Shown one piece after another: positions 58,901 through 61,900 of a stretch of DNA of 64,000 nt. The stretch lies in contig NZ_JBEYUS010000009.1 in assembly GCF_040643635.1 (NCBI RefSeq), positions 62,001-126,000 of the forward strand, read 5' to 3'. How positions within the stretch are numbered: position 1 is the first letter of the stretch; each line of letters begins with the position of its first letter. Made by a program: the position numbers and the translations under genes. Under the pieces are notes generated by a model that ran no database searches, was not told where the DNA came from, and worked only from the letters and a program-made list of their open reading frames with translations. This DNA is from Saccharopolyspora_C sp040643635 (lineage in GTDB: Bacteria; Actinomycetota; Actinomycetes; Mycobacteriales; Pseudonocardiaceae).

Positions 58901-61900
58901 AGCGACAGCACCACCGACAGCGACAGCACCGCCGACACCAACAGCACCGCCGACACCGAGCTCACCACCGACACCGACGCCGAGGGCGGCAGCGGGTTCC
59001 ACCAGGTCGGGCACGACAGCCCGCGGCGGCCCGAGGGCTGGAAGCCCGCCTCGCTGCCGGACCACTTCGCGGTGCACGGCTTGGACCTGACCCCCGGTCG
59101 CGCCGGCCGCATCACCGGCCACCTGCTCGGCGAGAGCCCGGCGGGCGCGCAGGTGGCCGAGCAGCAGGTGCACGCGTTCACCGGCGAGGACTCGGTCGCG
59201 GTGAACCTGGACCGGGTCACGACCGGCACCTACCGCACGCCGGTGCACCGCTACGCCGAGGGCGAGTTCTTCAGCTTCCGCAACCGGGTCGGCGACGCCG
59301 CGATGCAGGTGGCGCTGAGCAACCCGCGCGTCTCGGGCCCACCGACGAAGATGACGTTGACGTTCATCGGCAAGACCACCGGCTCCACCGGGCACGGCGC
59401 GGACCGCACCCGCAACGACTACACGTTCGGCAACGGCCGGATCAGCGCGGCGCCGATCAAGAAGTTCTACCTGCTGCCGCAGACCGGCTACGGCTACTCG
59501 CGCTACGACGTCGAGGGCGAGTCGTTCAAGCAGGAGCACGAGCACACGACCACGACCACCTACGACGGCCCGGCCTACCTGGTCACCTTCGACACGACGA
59601 CGCTGCTGTCGGCCCGCGACGTCGACCACACCGGCGCCGGCCCGTACGACGGCCGCCGCGTCGGCGACTGGCAGCACTCCGAGGCACACCGGCGGGATTC
59701 GGTGCAGGTGTGGGTGCCTGCCGCGGAGATCGACCAGATCGGGTTGCCCGCGGGCTGGGACGCCGGGCACGAGCAGGCGAAGGCCGACGCCCGTGCGAAC
59801 GCCGAGTCCGGCCGGGACGCGGCCGCGACCCGCGAGGACGGCGGTGCCCGCGAGGACGGGGCCGACCGGGCCGCCCGGGACGAGGACGGCGCGACCGGCG
59901 AGCGCGACGGCGCGGACGGCACCCGCTCCCCGGCGGACACCGCGGCGCGGACCGAGGGCGAGCAGGCGCGGACCGAGGACGAGCAGGCGCGGACCGAGGA
60001 CGAGCAGAACCGAACCGACGACGAGCGGAACCGCACCGAGGACGAGCAGAACCGCACCGAGGACCCGGCCGAGAGCCGCCGCGCCCCCGCGATCACCCTC
60101 GACGGCCACGCCTCCCCGAGCGTGCGCCCCGAGGTCACCGAACGCCTCGTCGCCCAGATCAAGGACGCGCTGCTCAAGGTCGACCCGGACGTGGTGCCGC
60201 GCTCCGACCTGGCCCGCTTCACCCGCTTCCTCACTTCCGGGATCGCGGAGGGCGTGCGGCACGTCGCCTACGGCGCCGGGCACCGGGTCGCGTCCGAGGA
60301 GCTGGCCCAGCAGGTGCTCGGCGAGGTCTCGCCGAGCGGGGTGGCGCGGCTGCTACCGGACCTGGTGGGCCTCGGCAAGGAGTGGTCCACCTCGGTGGAC
60401 GGCCCGCTGGGGTCGTCCCGGGTGACGCTGGCACTGCGCGCCCGGATCGGCGAGGGCCGCTTCGACGGGACCGACGAGGGCTGGTCGGACAACCACCAGA
60501 CGAAGGCCACCACGACGGAGGGCAGCAGCTCCTCGGCCAGCCGCTCGCACAACGTGAACTTCTCGGTGCGCAGCCCGATCTACACGAACCAGCAGATCGC
60601 GCGGTCGGTCGGCACCGGCGCGCAGACCACCGGTTCGCTGGCGGAGACGACCAAGCGCACCGCGGAGTCGGTCCGCGAGCGCACCACCTCGCAGTTCACC
60701 AACGGCGACATCGCCCGGTTCAGCCACCCGATCGAACTGGAGCTGGAGGTCCGCAAGACCTCGCACGCCAACCACGCGGCCCGCTCGCTCACCGGCGGCC
60801 TGGTGGACTGGGCGATGCCGGGCGTGCAGACCACGACCGTGCGGCTCGACCCGATCCCGGACGCGGTGCGCAGCTACCACCCGGAGGGCGAGAGCAAGCC
60901 GGGCGAGCGCGAATCCCAGCCGGTGACGGGCTTCCCGGAGGCGCACTACTCGCGGGTCGGCGCCCGCCAGGTCGCCGGGCTGGTCCGCGACGTCGTGGAC
61001 GGCGTCCCGACCGGCGAGCACGTGAGCACCCCGCCCGCCGTGCCCGCCGAGGCCACCTCGGCCCGGCAGGCCATCAACACCGGGGCGAACGCCTCGGCGC
61101 TGTCGGCGCACCTGCCCGCGGCGCTGGAGGAGTCCGGCTACCGGATCGAGGGCCTGGACCACGACGCGCGGCACTGGACCGCGGCCGGGCAGCGGCATCC
61201 GCTGAGCGCGCTGACCTTCCACGCGGAGCTGAAGCAGGCGCGGGTCACGCCCGCCGGCTACACGCCGCTGGAAGGGCTTGAGATCAACAAGACCGAGGTC
61301 ACCCGCGGTTCGGCGGGCGACGAGCGCTCCGCGGGTCCGATGTGGAACACCGCGATGGTCTCGGCGCCGCTCACCCTGTTCCCGCGGCCGAAGCCGGGAT
61401 CGAGCTGGGAACCGGGCACCGCGATCACCGAGATGGGCGAGGTGTTCGGCCGCGGGCCCGCGATGAGCTGGCAGCGCACCGACGCCGCGACCCTCAGCGG
61501 GAAGAAGACCGAGGACATCACGCTCTCCGACGGCGAGGTGTACCTCGTCGAGGCGCGCACCGAGTGGACCGTCACCCCCGAGTACCGGGGCGAGGCGCCC
61601 GCCGAGTGGAGCACGCCGCGCACCGCGCAGGACACCGTCTACGTGCGCACCGACGCGAACGGGCTGCGCGCGATGGGCCTGGAACCGCCGAAGAAGGACG
61701 ACGAGGGCTCGACCACCGACGCGGACGAGTTCTTCGACGCCGAGGACGGTTCGGCGCCGCGCGACGGCGAGAGGACCGCGCCGCGCGACGGCGACGAGTC
61801 CGTCCCGCGCGATGGCGAGGAGACCGCCCCGCGCGACCCGGCGTCCGAGCGGACCGCACGGCTCGACTCCGACCGGCCCGCGGGCCGCGACGCCGCCGAG

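Noticed and set aside
38279..60283. A 7,334-codon open frame on the minus strand
   Set aside because: It has the same origin as the other long antisense frame. All recognisable motifs (HEVGHFWGLPD, the cyclase and the papain-like residues) are on the + strand.
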